This document shows positions 4,478-12,877 of a stretch of 20,976 bases of DNA, piece by piece. Made by a program: the position numbers and the translations under genes. Location of the stretch: positions 1-20,976 of the forward strand of contig UQKB01000024.1 in assembly GCA_900541565.1 (NCBI GenBank), written 5' to 3'. This DNA is from an uncultured Oscillospiraceae bacterium (GTDB lineage: Bacteria > Bacillota > Clostridia > Oscillospirales > Acutalibacteraceae). The notes beneath the pieces are model-generated. The model did not search any database and was not told where the DNA came from. It saw only the letters and a program-made list of their open reading frames with translations. Every line of letters begins with the position of its first letter. The first letter of the stretch is position 1.

Positions 4478-6178
4478 TTGGACGCGTTTTTGGAATCCCT
4501 GAATTTTCAGTTTATCACCGACCTTGCAATCGTTGTACTGCGGATCCTCATCCCCATTATGGGGGTGATCGTGGTGTTTCAGTGCTATTCCTCCATGCGC
4601 CGGCAAAGGCGGGACGAAAAGCCGCTGATCATGCTTGTCAACAAGCAAACAGACGACTGCCTGCCCGTGCTTTCGTGGGAAAACTCCATCGGCCGCGGGC
4701 GTAGCTGCGACATCACACTGGAAGACATGGCCGTTTCGCGCGACCATTGCGTGCTGCTGCGGCGGCAGGCCGGCTGGTTTGTAAGCGACACCGGCTCCAA
4801 ATACGGCACATACGTCAACGGGCAGCGGGCACAGGGGCGCACGCCCGTGTATATCAACGACGAAATTACCGTCGGCAAAACCACCCTCACCGTCAAGCGT
4901 GCCGAGGATTATACAGACATCAGCCGTTCCTGGTTTTTTAAAAAGCCGGGCAGCAAGGCGAGCATCACGCCGTTTTCGCTGCTGTTTTTAATCTCTGTCT
5001 TTCTGCTGTTTCTGGCGGTCAGCGCCTGCATCAGCATAGAAGCCACCGATTTTATGCCCCTTGTCATCTACGCCGTATACATGGCAGTGGCGTGGACGTT
5101 TTACCTTATCTCTACCAAAGCGCTCAAGCGCGTGGGGTTTGAGCTGGAAAGCCTCGCCATCTTTTTAACGGGCGTGGGCGTCATGCTTTCGGTGCGCCAG
5201 GGCATCCGCCAGACCTATGTGCAGATCATTGCCGCGGCAATCGGCATGGTGGTGTTCTGCGTCCTGATCAAATTTATAGAAAACCCGGACCGCGTCAACA
5301 AATGGCGGCTTGCCATCATGATCGCGGCGGTCGGGCTTTTGGGGATCAACATCATCTTCGGCACCATACGCGGCGGCGCCGCAAACTGGATCATCATCGG
5401 CGGCGTTTCGGTCCAGCCGTCCGAATTTGTCAAGATCGCCTTTATCTTTGTGGGCGCGTCGTCGCTGGACTACCTGCAAAGAAAGGGCAACCTTATCGGG
5501 TTTATCATTTTTTCCGCCATCTGCGTGGGCGCACTGTTTTTAATGAGCGATTTCGGCACGGCGGTGATCTTTTTCGGCACATTTTTGATGATCGCCTTCA
5601 TGCGCTCCGGCGACCTCAAAACCGTAATTCTGGCAATTGTCTCCGCTGTGCTGGGCGGTGCGATCGTTTTGCGCTTTAAGCCGTATATTGCAGACCGCTT
5701 TCAGGCCTGGGGCAACGTTTGGGAATACGCAAGCTCCACCGGCTATCAGCAGGCAAGGGTGCTCACCTACGCCGCAAGCGGCGGCCTGTTCGGCGTGGGC
5801 CTTGGCAGCGGCTACTTAAAGTACGTTGCCGCCTCAGAAAGCGACCTGGTCTTCGGCCTGCTGTGCGAAGAAACAGGCCTGATCCTGGCTTTGACCGTAG
5901 CGGTGGCAATCGGCGCGCTGTTTTTCTATTCGCGCGCCATCACCACGCGCAGCCGTTCCACGTTTTACTCCATTTCCGCCTGCTGTGCGGCGGGGTTGCT
6001 TGTTCTGCAGTCTGCGCTGAACATCTTCGGCGCAACAGACATCCTTCCCCTTACGGGCGTTACGCTGCCGTTTGTCAGCCTGGGCGGCTCCAGCATGATC
6101 TCCTGTTGGGGGCTGCTTGCGTTTATCAAAGCGGCGGACGAGCGTACCTACGCCGTTGCAAAGCGCAAGGCAAAATAA
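4478..6178 (+). CDS. FHA-domain SEDS peptidoglycan glycosyltransferase (FtsW/RodA/SpoVE family)
   Basis: A 566-residue membrane protein. Residues about 15-37 form a first membrane helix. About 65-140 is a cytoplasmic FHA phosphothreonine-binding domain (SIGRGRSCDI, VSRDH, GSKYGTYVNG). From about 165 to the end is a SEDS domain with its signatures: PSEFVKIAFIF, SDFGTAVIFF, the long GYQQARVL...GGLFGVGLGSG loop followed by ASESD carrying the conserved Asp, EETGLI, and LPFVSLGGSSM. SEDS proteins polymerise lipid II with a class B PBP, which is the next gene. The start is TTG at 4478, 11 bp after AAAGGAGG. The upstream ATG at 4403 lies within the promoter and cannot be used. FHA binding to a PASTA-kinase phosphorylated partner is an inference. 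RodA-like or FtsW-like division role is undecided. Confidence 0.92.
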   Translation: MDAFLESLNFQFITDLAIVVLRILIPIMGVIVVFQCYSSMRRQRRDEKPLIMLVNKQTDDCLPVLSWENSIGRGRSCDITLEDMAVSRDHCVLLRRQAGWFVSDTGSKYGTYVNGQRAQGRTPVYINDEITVGKTTLTVKRAEDYTDISRSWFFKKPGSKASITPFSLLFLISVFLLFLAVSACISIEATDFMPLVIYAVYMAVAWTFYLISTKALKRVGFELESLAIFLTGVGVMLSVRQGIRQTYVQIIAAAIGMVVFCVLIKFIENPDRVNKWRLAIMIAAVGLLGINIIFGTIRGGAANWIIIGGVSVQPSEFVKIAFIFVGASSLDYLQRKGNLIGFIIFSAICVGALFLMSDFGTAVIFFGTFLMIAFMRSGDLKTVILAIVSAVLGGAIVLRFKPYIADRFQAWGNVWEYASSTGYQQARVLTYAASGGLFGVGLGSGYLKYVAASESDLVFGLLCEETGLILALTVAVAIGALFFYSRAITTRSRSTFYSISACCAAGLLVLQSALNIFGATDILPLTGVTLPFVSLGGSSMISCWGLLAFIKAADERTYAVAKRKAK

Positions 6179-6192
6179 AAGCAACCACAAGC

Positions 6193-6233
6193 AGAGCCGG
6201 TAAGGCACACAGCCAGGTACCTCCGGCTCTTTT
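6193..6233 (+). terminator. Hairpin between the SEDS and PBP genes (possible attenuator)
   Basis: AGAGCCGG (6193-6200) pairs perfectly with CCGGCTCT (6223-6230), a 22-nt loop holds a smaller GGC/GCC stem, and only four T follow. This would be a weak terminator or a stem that tunes PBP expression relative to the SEDS protein. It may also stabilise the upstream mRNA. Confidence 0.4.
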
Positions 6234-6284
6234 CCAAAAGGGGCCGCACAGGGCCCGTGCAATCCAACAGAAAGGGGCGGCTTT

Positions 6285-7682
6285 ATGAAAAAAACGCTTA
6301 CGCGCTCCATCTTTATTTTTATTTTAACGCTTGCGTTTTTCGGCGGGCTTGCGCTTTTTACGTTCCGCATCTGCGTAAACGCAAACGACTGGATCCAGCA
6401 AAACTTCAACGGCCATATTTCCGGCAGCGGCGGCCTGGAAAAGGCCGGCAAAATTTTTGACCGCAACGGCAGCGTGATGGCCCAAAGCATAGACGGCCAG
6501 CGCTATTATCACGAAGATTACACCACGCGCCTTGCAACGCTGCACATTGTGGGCGACAACAGCCTGAATATCTCCACCGCGGTACAAAGCACATACCGTT
6601 CGGAGCTTTTGGGCTTCAACTACATCTGGGGGCTTGAAATGCCGCAAAGCTTCCGCGGCGGCAACAACCTCACCCTCACCATAGACAGCGCCGTGTGCAA
6701 AGCAGCCTACGAAGCGCTAAACGGCAAGCGCGGCGCAGTTGTTGTGCTCAACTATCAAACAGGCGAGGTTTTATGCAACGTAAGCTCCACCACCTACGAC
6801 CCGCAGGACCCGCCCGAAATCACCGAAGAAAACGAGGAAGAATACAACGGCGCTTATTTAAACCGCGCGCTTTCCTCCTCCTATACGCCCGGCTCCATCT
6901 TCAAGCTTGTCACCGCCGCGGCAGCCATTGACAACATTCCGGATATTTTTGACCGTACCTTTACCTGCAACGGCGGCGTTGTGCTCGGCGGGGAAGAGAT
7001 CTCCTGCCTTTCCGACCATGGCACCATCAGCTTTCAGGACGGCCTTGCGCAGTCGTGCAACGTGGTGTTTGCAGAGCTTGCCGTAGAGCTTGGCAAAGAC
7101 AAAATGACCCAGCAGGCAACACAAATGGGCATAAACGCCAGCTTTGACGTGGGCAACGCCCCCACTGTCGAAGGCAAATACGATGTTTCCAAGGCCAGCG
7201 AAAACGAGCTGGGCTGGTCGGGCATCGGGCAGTACACAGACCTTGCAAACCCCATGCAGATGGCTATTTTAATGAGCGCGATTGCAACAGACGGAACGGC
7301 CGTGGAGCCATACTTTGTTTCCTCCGTTTCTTCTGCAGATTTTTCCCCCGTCCGGGCAGGCAGTGCCTCCAAAGGCCGGGCGCTGTTAAGCGAAAGCACC
7401 GCGCAGACGCTCAGCGAAATGATGCGCTATACCGTCACCTCCAATTACGGTGATTCCATGTTCCCCTCGCTTGAGGTATGCGCAAAAACGGGCACAGCCG
7501 AGGTCTCCGACGACGAAGACGGCAAAAACGACGCATGGATCGTCGGCTTTTCACGCGACGAAGACGCGCCTCTGGCCTTTGCCGTTGTGGTCGAAGACGG
7601 CGAATTCGGGTATTCCACCGCGGGCCCTGTCGCCGTTGCCGCCATGGAAGCGGCGGCACAGGCGCTCAGAAGCGCAGAGTAA
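6285..7682 (+). CDS. Class B penicillin-binding protein (PbpA/FtsI-like transpeptidase)
   Basis: A 465-residue protein with a single N-terminal membrane anchor (about residues 8-28), a short pedestal (about 50-130) and a transpeptidase domain (about 145-460). Catalytic motifs are all present: SIFK with the acylated Ser204, SCN at 257-259, and KTGTAE from 401. It crosslinks peptidoglycan outside the membrane and should pair with the SEDS glycosyltransferase 106 bp upstream. It is short for the class: there is no PASTA domain and the pedestal is small, as in PbpA-type proteins. AAAGGGG precedes the ATG. A strong terminator ends the unit. Whether it works in elongation, division or sporulation cannot be decided here. 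Confidence 0.93.
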   Translation: MKKTLTRSIFIFILTLAFFGGLALFTFRICVNANDWIQQNFNGHISGSGGLEKAGKIFDRNGSVMAQSIDGQRYYHEDYTTRLATLHIVGDNSLNISTAVQSTYRSELLGFNYIWGLEMPQSFRGGNNLTLTIDSAVCKAAYEALNGKRGAVVVLNYQTGEVLCNVSSTTYDPQDPPEITEENEEEYNGAYLNRALSSSYTPGSIFKLVTAAAAIDNIPDIFDRTFTCNGGVVLGGEEISCLSDHGTISFQDGLAQSCNVVFAELAVELGKDKMTQQATQMGINASFDVGNAPTVEGKYDVSKASENELGWSGIGQYTDLANPMQMAILMSAIATDGTAVEPYFVSSVSSADFSPVRAGSASKGRALLSESTAQTLSEMMRYTVTSNYGDSMFPSLEVCAKTGTAEVSDDEDGKNDAWIVGFSRDEDAPLAFAVVVEDGEFGYSTAGPVAVAAMEAAAQALRSAE

Positions 7683-7691
7683 TCCTAAAAC

Positions 7692-7734
7692 AAAAAAGTA
7701 CGGGCAGCCTTTAAAAAGCTGCCCGTACTTTTTT
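7692..7734. terminator. Bidirectional intrinsic terminator between PBP and cysS
   Basis: AAAAAAGTACGGGCAGC (7692-7708) pairs perfectly with GCTGCCCGTACTTTTTT (7718-7734) around a 9-nt loop. The stem has a T run on each strand, so it can end both the rightward PBP transcript and the leftward cysE-cysS transcript. Confidence 0.95.
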
Positions 7735-7793
7735 GTGTATAAAAGGCTTCTTTCCCCTGCGCGTATTTGCAGATACGCCTAAAGCGCACAACT

Positions 7794-9218
7794 TCAGTCG
7801 CCGTTTTCGCATGATTCCTCTACGCGCCATTTCACGCCCTGCGGCGTATCCTCCAGAACAATATGCCGGGCCTTGAGCGCATCACGGATTTTGTCGGCAG
7901 TGGCCCAGTCCTTATTCTTTCTTGCCTGTGCGCGCTTTACAATCAGTGCTTCAATTTCCTGGTCCAGCGTCTGGGCCTGCCTGTTTTGTACCAGTCCCAA
8001 CACATCTGTAAGCTCGTCAAACAAAGACAGCGCAAACGTACACAACGCCTTAGACGGTGTATTTGCACCCGTTAAATTTGTATTGATGTCCCTTGCAAGC
8101 GCAAACACGGCGGCAATCGCATCGGCTGTGTTCAGATCATCGTCCATGGCCTCTATAAATTTGTCGCGATAAACACCCAGCGCCGTTTTGCGCGCGTTGT
8201 CGCCGTCCTTTTGCGCTTCCTGTGCATTATCCAGGGCAAAAACCAGGTTTTCGCGGCAGTTGTACAGCCGGTCCAGCGAGGCCCTGCACTGCTCAATAAT
8301 TTCCGCGCTGTAGTTGATCGGGCTGCGGTAATGCGAAGAGATCAGCATATACCGGATCGGCTCATAGCCATACTTTTCCGCCACGTCGCGCACAGTAAAA
8401 AAGTTGTTCAGCGACTTGCTCATTTTTTTGTTATCCACATTAATATACCCGTTGTGCATCCAGTAATTGGCAAACACAACGCCGTTGCAGCATTCGCTTT
8501 GCGCAATTTCATTTTCATGGTGCGGGAAAATCAAATCCTGCCCGCCGCAGTGGATGTCAATGGTATCTCCCAAATAGCGCCGCGCCATGGCGGAGCACTC
8601 AATATGCCAGCCCGGGCGCCCGTCGCTCCACGGTGCCTTCCACATCGGTTCGCCGGGCTTTGCTGCCTTCCACACGGCAAAATCCATGGGGTTTTCCTTT
8701 ACCTCCCCAACAGAAATACGCGCCCCCGCTTCCAGCTCCTCCAGCGGCTGGTGGGAGAGCTTCCCATACTCTGCAAATTTCCCAGTCCGAAAGTACACGT
8801 CGCCGTTTTCCGCTCGATAAGCATAGCCCTTGTCAATCAGCTTCTGCACAATATCCAGAATCTCGTCCATATTGTCCGTCGCTCTGGGATGGATGGTCGC
8901 TTCACGCACACCCAGGCCGTGGGCGTCCTTTTTATATTCCTCTATATAACGCTGCGCGACCGTCATATAATCCGTATGCTCCTCGGCCGCCTTTTGAATA
9001 ATCTTATCGTCAATGTCCGTAAAGTTCTGGACAAACGTTACCTGATAGCCCCGATATTCCAGATAACGGCGCAAAATGTCAAAAATGCAGATCGGCCTTG
9101 CATTCCCAATATGGATATAATTGTACACGGTCGGCCCGCAGGCATAAATTTTTACATGGCCGGGTACAATGGGCTTAAGCTCCTCTTTTTGGCGTGTCAG
9201 CGTATTATAAATTTTCAT
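7794..9218 (-). CDS. cysS: Cysteinyl-tRNA synthetase
   Basis: A 474-residue class I aminoacyl-tRNA synthetase, normal length, that charges tRNA-Cys in the cytoplasm. HIGN (36-39) and KMSKS (265-269) form the ATP site. The four zinc ligands expected for cysteine discrimination are present: Cys27, Cys208 (in WHIECSAM), His233 and Glu237. The C-terminal part (about 330-474) carries the DALR-type helical anticodon region and ends in the VKWRVEE tail. ATG at 9218 is chosen because it follows GGAAGGAG and begins the usual [14 protein letters not shown]. The longer open frame runs into cysE. The start overlaps the cysE stop by 14 bp, so the two are co-transcribed and probably translationally coupled under the T-box. 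Confidence 0.97.
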   Translation of the reverse strand: MKIYNTLTRQKEELKPIVPGHVKIYACGPTVYNYIHIGNARPICIFDILRRYLEYRGYQVTFVQNFTDIDDKIIQKAAEEHTDYMTVAQRYIEEYKKDAHGLGVREATIHPRATDNMDEILDIVQKLIDKGYAYRAENGDVYFRTGKFAEYGKLSHQPLEELEAGARISVGEVKENPMDFAVWKAAKPGEPMWKAPWSDGRPGWHIECSAMARRYLGDTIDIHCGGQDLIFPHHENEIAQSECCNGVVFANYWMHNGYINVDNKKMSKSLNNFFTVRDVAEKYGYEPIRYMLISSHYRSPINYSAEIIEQCRASLDRLYNCRENLVFALDNAQEAQKDGDNARKTALGVYRDKFIEAMDDDLNTADAIAAVFALARDINTNLTGANTPSKALCTFALSLFDELTDVLGLVQNRQAQTLDQEIEALIVKRAQARKNKDWATADKIRDALKARHIVLEDTPQGVKWRVEESCENGD

Positions 9219-9903
9219 ACGGTTTTTTGCTCCTTCCGTTTTGTTTCTGTGTTTTATCGCAAGATTCCGGCTGTTCTGCAGGCTGCAATAGCTCCCGCTG
9301 CAGCTTTGTGTAAAGATACTCCAGCTTACACAGCTGCTGGGCAACCGGGTCGGCTATATGGATATGGTCCAGGTTTTCATTGCGGACGCCATTTATGCGG
9401 ACAATGCGGGCCGGCACGCCAACGGCGGTCGAATTTTCCGGCACCTCGTCCAAAACCACCGCGCCCGCCGCAATTCTTGCGTTATCGCCCACCTTAAACG
9501 GGCCCAGCACCTTGGCGCCCGCCCCCACCAGTACATTATTGCCCAGCGTGGGGTGGCGCTTTCCGTGCTCCTTGCCGGTTCCACCCAGCGTCACATTTTG
9601 GTAAATGGTGCAGTTGTCGCCAATCTGTGTTGTCTCGCCAATTACCACACCCATCCCGTGGTCAATAAACAACCCTTTTCCTATTGTTGCGCCGGGATGG
9701 ATTTCTATGCCTGTTTTGTGGCGGGCACGCTGGGAAATATAGCGCGCAATAAACTTCATATTGTGGCGGTAAAACCAGTTTGCCTTTCTATAGGCGCGCA
9801 CAGCTTTAAAGCCAGAATACAGAAAAAAAACCTCCAAGCGGCTGCGCGCCGCTGGGTCGCGTTTCATTATGGAATCTAAATCATGCTTTAACGTTTTAAA
9901 CAT
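9205..9903 (-). CDS. cysE: Serine O-acetyltransferase
   Basis: A 232-residue protein that makes O-acetylserine from serine and acetyl-CoA, the first committed step to cysteine. After a short N-terminal helical region (about 1-60), residues about 68-165 form a left-handed beta-helix of hexapeptide repeats. Family signatures include IHPGATIGKG, DHGMGVVIGE (81-90) and GGTGKEHGKRHP (107-118), holding the expected active-site Asp and His residues. This is the short type without the long N-terminal extension of enterobacterial enzymes. ATG at 9903 follows GAAAGGAAA. An earlier in-frame ATG at 9948 directly follows the T-box terminator and lacks a ribosome site. It overlaps cysS. Confidence 0.96.
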   Translation of the reverse strand: MFKTLKHDLDSIMKRDPAARSRLEVFFLYSGFKAVRAYRKANWFYRHNMKFIARYISQRARHKTGIEIHPGATIGKGLFIDHGMGVVIGETTQIGDNCTIYQNVTLGGTGKEHGKRHPTLGNNVLVGAGAKVLGPFKVGDNARIAAGAVVLDEVPENSTAVGVPARIVRINGVRNENLDHIHIADPVAQQLCKLEYLYTKLQRELLQPAEQPESCDKTQKQNGRSKKPYENL

Positions 9904-9948
9904 ACTGCTGTTGCTTTCCTTTCTGTAGAAAAGTCTGCGCTTTTTCAT

Positions 9949-10190
9949 AAAAATAAGCCCATCCCAAAAACAGGGACGAGCTTTCGTTCGTGGTTCCACC
10001 CAAATTCAGCGCAGGCACGCCTACGCCCTTATGCGCCCTGTAACGGGGGCTTCCGCACAGCGATACTTACAGACAACTGTTTCCCACTGTGTGCTAACGG
10101 GTGCATTTCACAAAAAGCCAAATCAAAAGCCGGTTTCAGCCCAGGCCGGCTTCTCTCTGGTGTTGATTTTTTGCTACTTTTCCCGGTAAA
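9949..10190 (-). ncRNA. T-box leader for cysE-cysS, cysteine specifier
   Basis: On the - strand the conserved T-box core GGGTGGAACCACG is at 9989-10001. A terminator follows: AAGCTCGTCCC / GGGATGGGCTT (9955-9983) and a run of T (9949-9953). The 5' part folds into a Stem I-like region with GCC-rich arms. The segment GAAATGCACC carries TGC at 10103-10105 followed by A, matching a Cys specifier codon. Uncharged tRNA-Cys would stabilise the antiterminator and switch on cysE and cysS. The leader fills the gene-free stretch 9904-10190. Confidence 0.92.
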
Positions 10191-10224
10191 CGCATGTTTC
10201 CTATCTATTTGTCATTTTATCAGT

Positions 10225-10230
10225 ATTATA
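10225..10230 (-). promoter_or_regulatory. Probable -10 element of the cysE-cysS transcript
   Basis: A TATAAT hexamer on the - strand (10225-10230) sits about 40 bp upstream of the Stem I start of the T-box. No good -35 is visible at 16-18 bp. It lies between the pgsA stop and the leader. Confidence 0.5.
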
Positions 10231-10271
10231 TAGCAATCTTTTTAAAAAAGAAACCTGTTTTTAAAAATTCC

Positions 10272-10859
10272 TTATTTTTTTCCGCTGATACACGTTCTGT
10301 TATCATACAGATAAACTACGCCGGAAATCACGGCAAGCAAAACAGAAATCCAAACCAGTACGTTGGTTATAATCGAAAAGGCTGTTTCCATGCCGGGGGA
10401 AATCAAAAAAACACCCATACCGGCAAGCTCCAAAATATACTGCAAAATAAACACGCATACCACCGCTATCATCTGGCTGACAGTTTTTGCTTTTCCCCAC
10501 AAATTGGCTGCAACCACCTTTCCGTTGCTTGCAGCTACAAGACGGATAGAGGTCACAGCAAATTCCCTGAAAAGCAAAACAATAACGGGAACGGCACCTA
10601 TAATTCCAAGCTGCACAAAGCATATCAGTGCGGAAATCACAAGGATCTTATCCGCCAAAGGGTCGGCAAACTTGCCAAAATCGGTAATCTGGCCGCGTTT
10701 TCTTGCCAGCTTCCCATCAAGCAGATCCGTCAAAGAAGCAACACCAAAAATCAGCCCTGCAATCAAAAAATGGTGGGGGATCACCGCAAGCAGAAGCGCC
10801 GCCACAAAAAACGGCACCAAAAGAATCCTTAAAATTGTAAGCTTATTTGGAGTGTTCAT
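10272..10859 (-). CDS. pgsA: CDP-diacylglycerol-glycerol-3-phosphate 3-phosphatidyltransferase
   Basis: A 195-residue membrane enzyme that makes phosphatidylglycerol phosphate from CDP-diacylglycerol and glycerol 3-phosphate. The CDP-alcohol phosphotransferase motif is complete: D45-x2-D48-G-x2-A-R-x8-G62-x3-D66-x3-D70. About five or six hydrophobic helices follow the usual pattern, and the N-terminal MNTPNKLTILRILLVPFF is characteristic of PgsA. It is the last gene of a leftward unit, 30 bp after rimO. The ribosome site is weak (GGTGG), consistent with coupling to rimO. Other CDP-alcohol transferases are possible, but the N-terminus and genome context favour PgsA. Confidence 0.93.
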   Translation of the reverse strand: MNTPNKLTILRILLVPFFVAALLLAVIPHHFLIAGLIFGVASLTDLLDGKLARKRGQITDFGKFADPLADKILVISALICFVQLGIIGAVPVIVLLFREFAVTSIRLVAASNGKVVAANLWGKAKTVSQMIAVVCVFILQYILELAGMGVFLISPGMETAFSIITNVLVWISVLLAVISGVVYLYDNRTCISGKK

Positions 10860-10889
10860 TTTCTATACGCCACCAGCCCGTCAAAAATT

Positions 10890-12239
10890 TTACGCCAGCG
10901 CGCCGTCTTGCTGCACCAGCTCCCCAATCGGGTCGCAATCCAGGTAATCGTCCACCCGCACTTTCACAAACTGCCCCGGCTTTGGCTTGCTTGCGCCGCT
11001 GGTAAAGAAAACCTTCCCGTCAACATCGGGCGCGTCTGCTGCAGACCGGCCAAAAAAGCACTCTGCGTAACGGTCAAATCCTTCCACCAGAACGTCAATC
11101 GTTTTAGAAAGCAGGCTTTGACAATACCTCTCCATAATTGTATGCTGCTGTTCCATAATAATTTCCTGCCGGCGGTTTTTAATTTTTTCATCAATCTGGC
11201 CTGCAAACGTTGCAGCAGGTGTATCCTCTTCCTGTGAATAGGCAAAACAGCCCAAGCGTTCAAAGCCAATTTCATTGACAAACGCAGACAGTTCCTCAAA
11301 ATCTTGCTGTGTTTCCCCGGGAAAGCCCGTAATCAGCGTCGTACGCAAAACAATCCCCGGCACGCTGCGCCGGATCTTCTGTATCAGCGCAGTAAGGCTT
11401 TCACGGCTGCCCCTGCGGTTCATCGCTTTTAAAATATCTGCGCTGCAATGCTGCAGCGGCAAGTCCAAATATTTTACAATCTTCTCTTCCTTTGCCATCA
11501 GGTGTAAAAGCTCGTCTGTAATCCTGTCCGGGTAACAATATAAAAGACGGATCCAGCGGATCCCGTCGATCTTGCACAACTCCTGCAAAAGTGCCGGCAG
11601 CATCAGCGTGCCGTATAAATCCTCGCCGTAGCGCGTTGTGTCCTGTGCAATCACAATCAGTTCTTTTACGCCATAGGCGGCAAGTGTTTTTGCTTCCTGC
11701 ACAATTTCCTCCATCGGCCGGCTTCTGAATTTACCGCGGATCAGCGGAATCGCACAATAGCTGCAACAGTTGTCGCAGCCGTCGGCTACCTTTAAATACG
11801 CATAATAAGGCGGCGTGCTTTGCAGCCGCCCGCCCGAAAGCGGCATCAGCAGCTTATCGGGAAACAATTCCACCTTCTCCCCGTTTAGGCAATCCTCTAC
11901 AATCTGCGCGATTGACGCATTTGCGCCAATCCCTACAACGGCGTCCACCTCATACAGCTGCTGCATAACCTGCTCCTGATAACGCTGTGAAAGGCAGCCT
12001 GTCACAATAATCGCCCGAATCCGGCCCTCTTTTTTCAACTGCGCAAGCTCTAAAATTTCATCTATGCTCTCCTGCTTGGCAGCCTCAATAAACCCGCAGG
12101 TATTAACGATCACGGCATCCGCCGCAGCGGGGTCCCCAACAATCTGGTATCCGGCATTTTTCAGGGTAAACAGCATCATTTCCGCATCTACCCTGTTCTT
12201 TGCGCAACCCAAACTGACAAGCCCAATCCTATAAGACAT
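10890..12239 (-). CDS. rimO: Ribosomal protein S12 methylthiotransferase RimO
   Basis: A 449-residue radical SAM enzyme of the MiaB/RimO family that adds a methylthio group to the conserved Asp of ribosomal protein S12. The N-terminal UPF0004 domain has cluster ligands Cys12, Cys48 and Cys82 (SLGCAKN, NTCGF, TGCLSQ). The radical SAM motif CxxxCxxC is at Cys155, Cys159 and Cys162, with an extra Cys at 158 where many homologues have Arg. A TRAM domain closes the protein (about 380-449). The ATG at 12239 is preferred since MSYRIGLVSLGC is the usual family start and AAGGAAG precedes it. An alternative ATG at 12260 overlaps recX. Confidence 0.95.
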   Translation of the reverse strand: MSYRIGLVSLGCAKNRVDAEMMLFTLKNAGYQIVGDPAAADAVIVNTCGFIEAAKQESIDEILELAQLKKEGRIRAIIVTGCLSQRYQEQVMQQLYEVDAVVGIGANASIAQIVEDCLNGEKVELFPDKLLMPLSGGRLQSTPPYYAYLKVADGCDNCCSYCAIPLIRGKFRSRPMEEIVQEAKTLAAYGVKELIVIAQDTTRYGEDLYGTLMLPALLQELCKIDGIRWIRLLYCYPDRITDELLHLMAKEEKIVKYLDLPLQHCSADILKAMNRRGSRESLTALIQKIRRSVPGIVLRTTLITGFPGETQQDFEELSAFVNEIGFERLGCFAYSQEEDTPAATFAGQIDEKIKNRRQEIIMEQQHTIMERYCQSLLSKTIDVLVEGFDRYAECFFGRSAADAPDVDGKVFFTSGASKPKPGQFVKVRVDDYLDCDPIGELVQQDGALA

Positions 12240-12256
12240 TCCATTTCTTCCTTTTA

Positions 12257-12877
12257 TCATTCGTATTGGCTATCCGCCTGTACATATTCCTCCAGCACAG
12301 GGCGTATGTCTCCCCAGCTATATCCCATACGCTGTAAAGCCGCAACCGTCCGCCTGCGGCTTTTTTCATCGTGCAGCTTACCCGCATACTTCCCCTGCAA
12401 AAGCGCGTGAAGCTGCTCGCTTGCAGAAACCTTACATTCCTGCAGCGCTGCCTGTGCAAGCTCTCGGTCAATTCCCTTTTCACGCATTTTATACAGTGCA
12501 GCACCGGGCGCAAGCCGCTTTTTATAAATCAATTGGCGGGCATAACGCCTTGCAAAGGCCCGGTCATCAACCAACCCCAGCTGTTCCATGCGGTCGGCGG
12601 CCTCCTGCGCCGCCTGTTGGGAGCAGGTGCGCTTCATTTTATCGACCAGCTCTTTTTTGGAATGGTCGCGGTACGAAAGCAGCCATAACGCCTTTTCTTT
12701 CGCGCGTCGCAGGTCTGACTGATCAATCAGCATTTTAAGCTGCTCGTCTGTCAGCGTATCCCCCTGCGCAATATGGTTTTCCTGCAAAGTCTGCATATCC
12801 AGCTTCAGGGCATATTCCCCGTCTATGTAAACGGCGCACATCGATTTCCTGCACGGCTTTAAAAGCGTAATCCGCAT
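12257..12877 (-). CDS. recX: Regulatory protein RecX
   Basis: A 206-residue helical protein of the RecX family, which binds RecA filaments and modulates recombination and SOS activity. A short N-terminal beta-rich region (about 1-55, including YIDGEYALKL) is followed by three-helix RecX repeats: KALWLLSYRDHSKKELVDKM, DRMEQLGLVDDRAFARRYARQ and the C-terminal RRRTVAALQRMGYSWGDI. Length is normal for Firmicutes. The ATG overlaps the recA stop in the sequence TGATG, so the two are translationally coupled. The stop precedes the rimO start by 17 bp. The identity is supported by both sequence and position. Confidence 0.95.
   Translation of the reverse strand: MRITLLKPCRKSMCAVYIDGEYALKLDMQTLQENHIAQGDTLTDEQLKMLIDQSDLRRAKEKALWLLSYRDHSKKELVDKMKRTCSQQAAQEAADRMEQLGLVDDRAFARRYARQLIYKKRLAPGAALYKMREKGIDRELAQAALQECKVSASEQLHALLQGKYAGKLHDEKSRRRTVAALQRMGYSWGDIRPVLEEYVQADSQYE

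Noticed and set aside
8211..9497. 428-residue + strand frame antisense to cysS and cysE
   Set aside because: Both opposite genes carry complete family motifs; this frame has none and no promoter or ribosome site.
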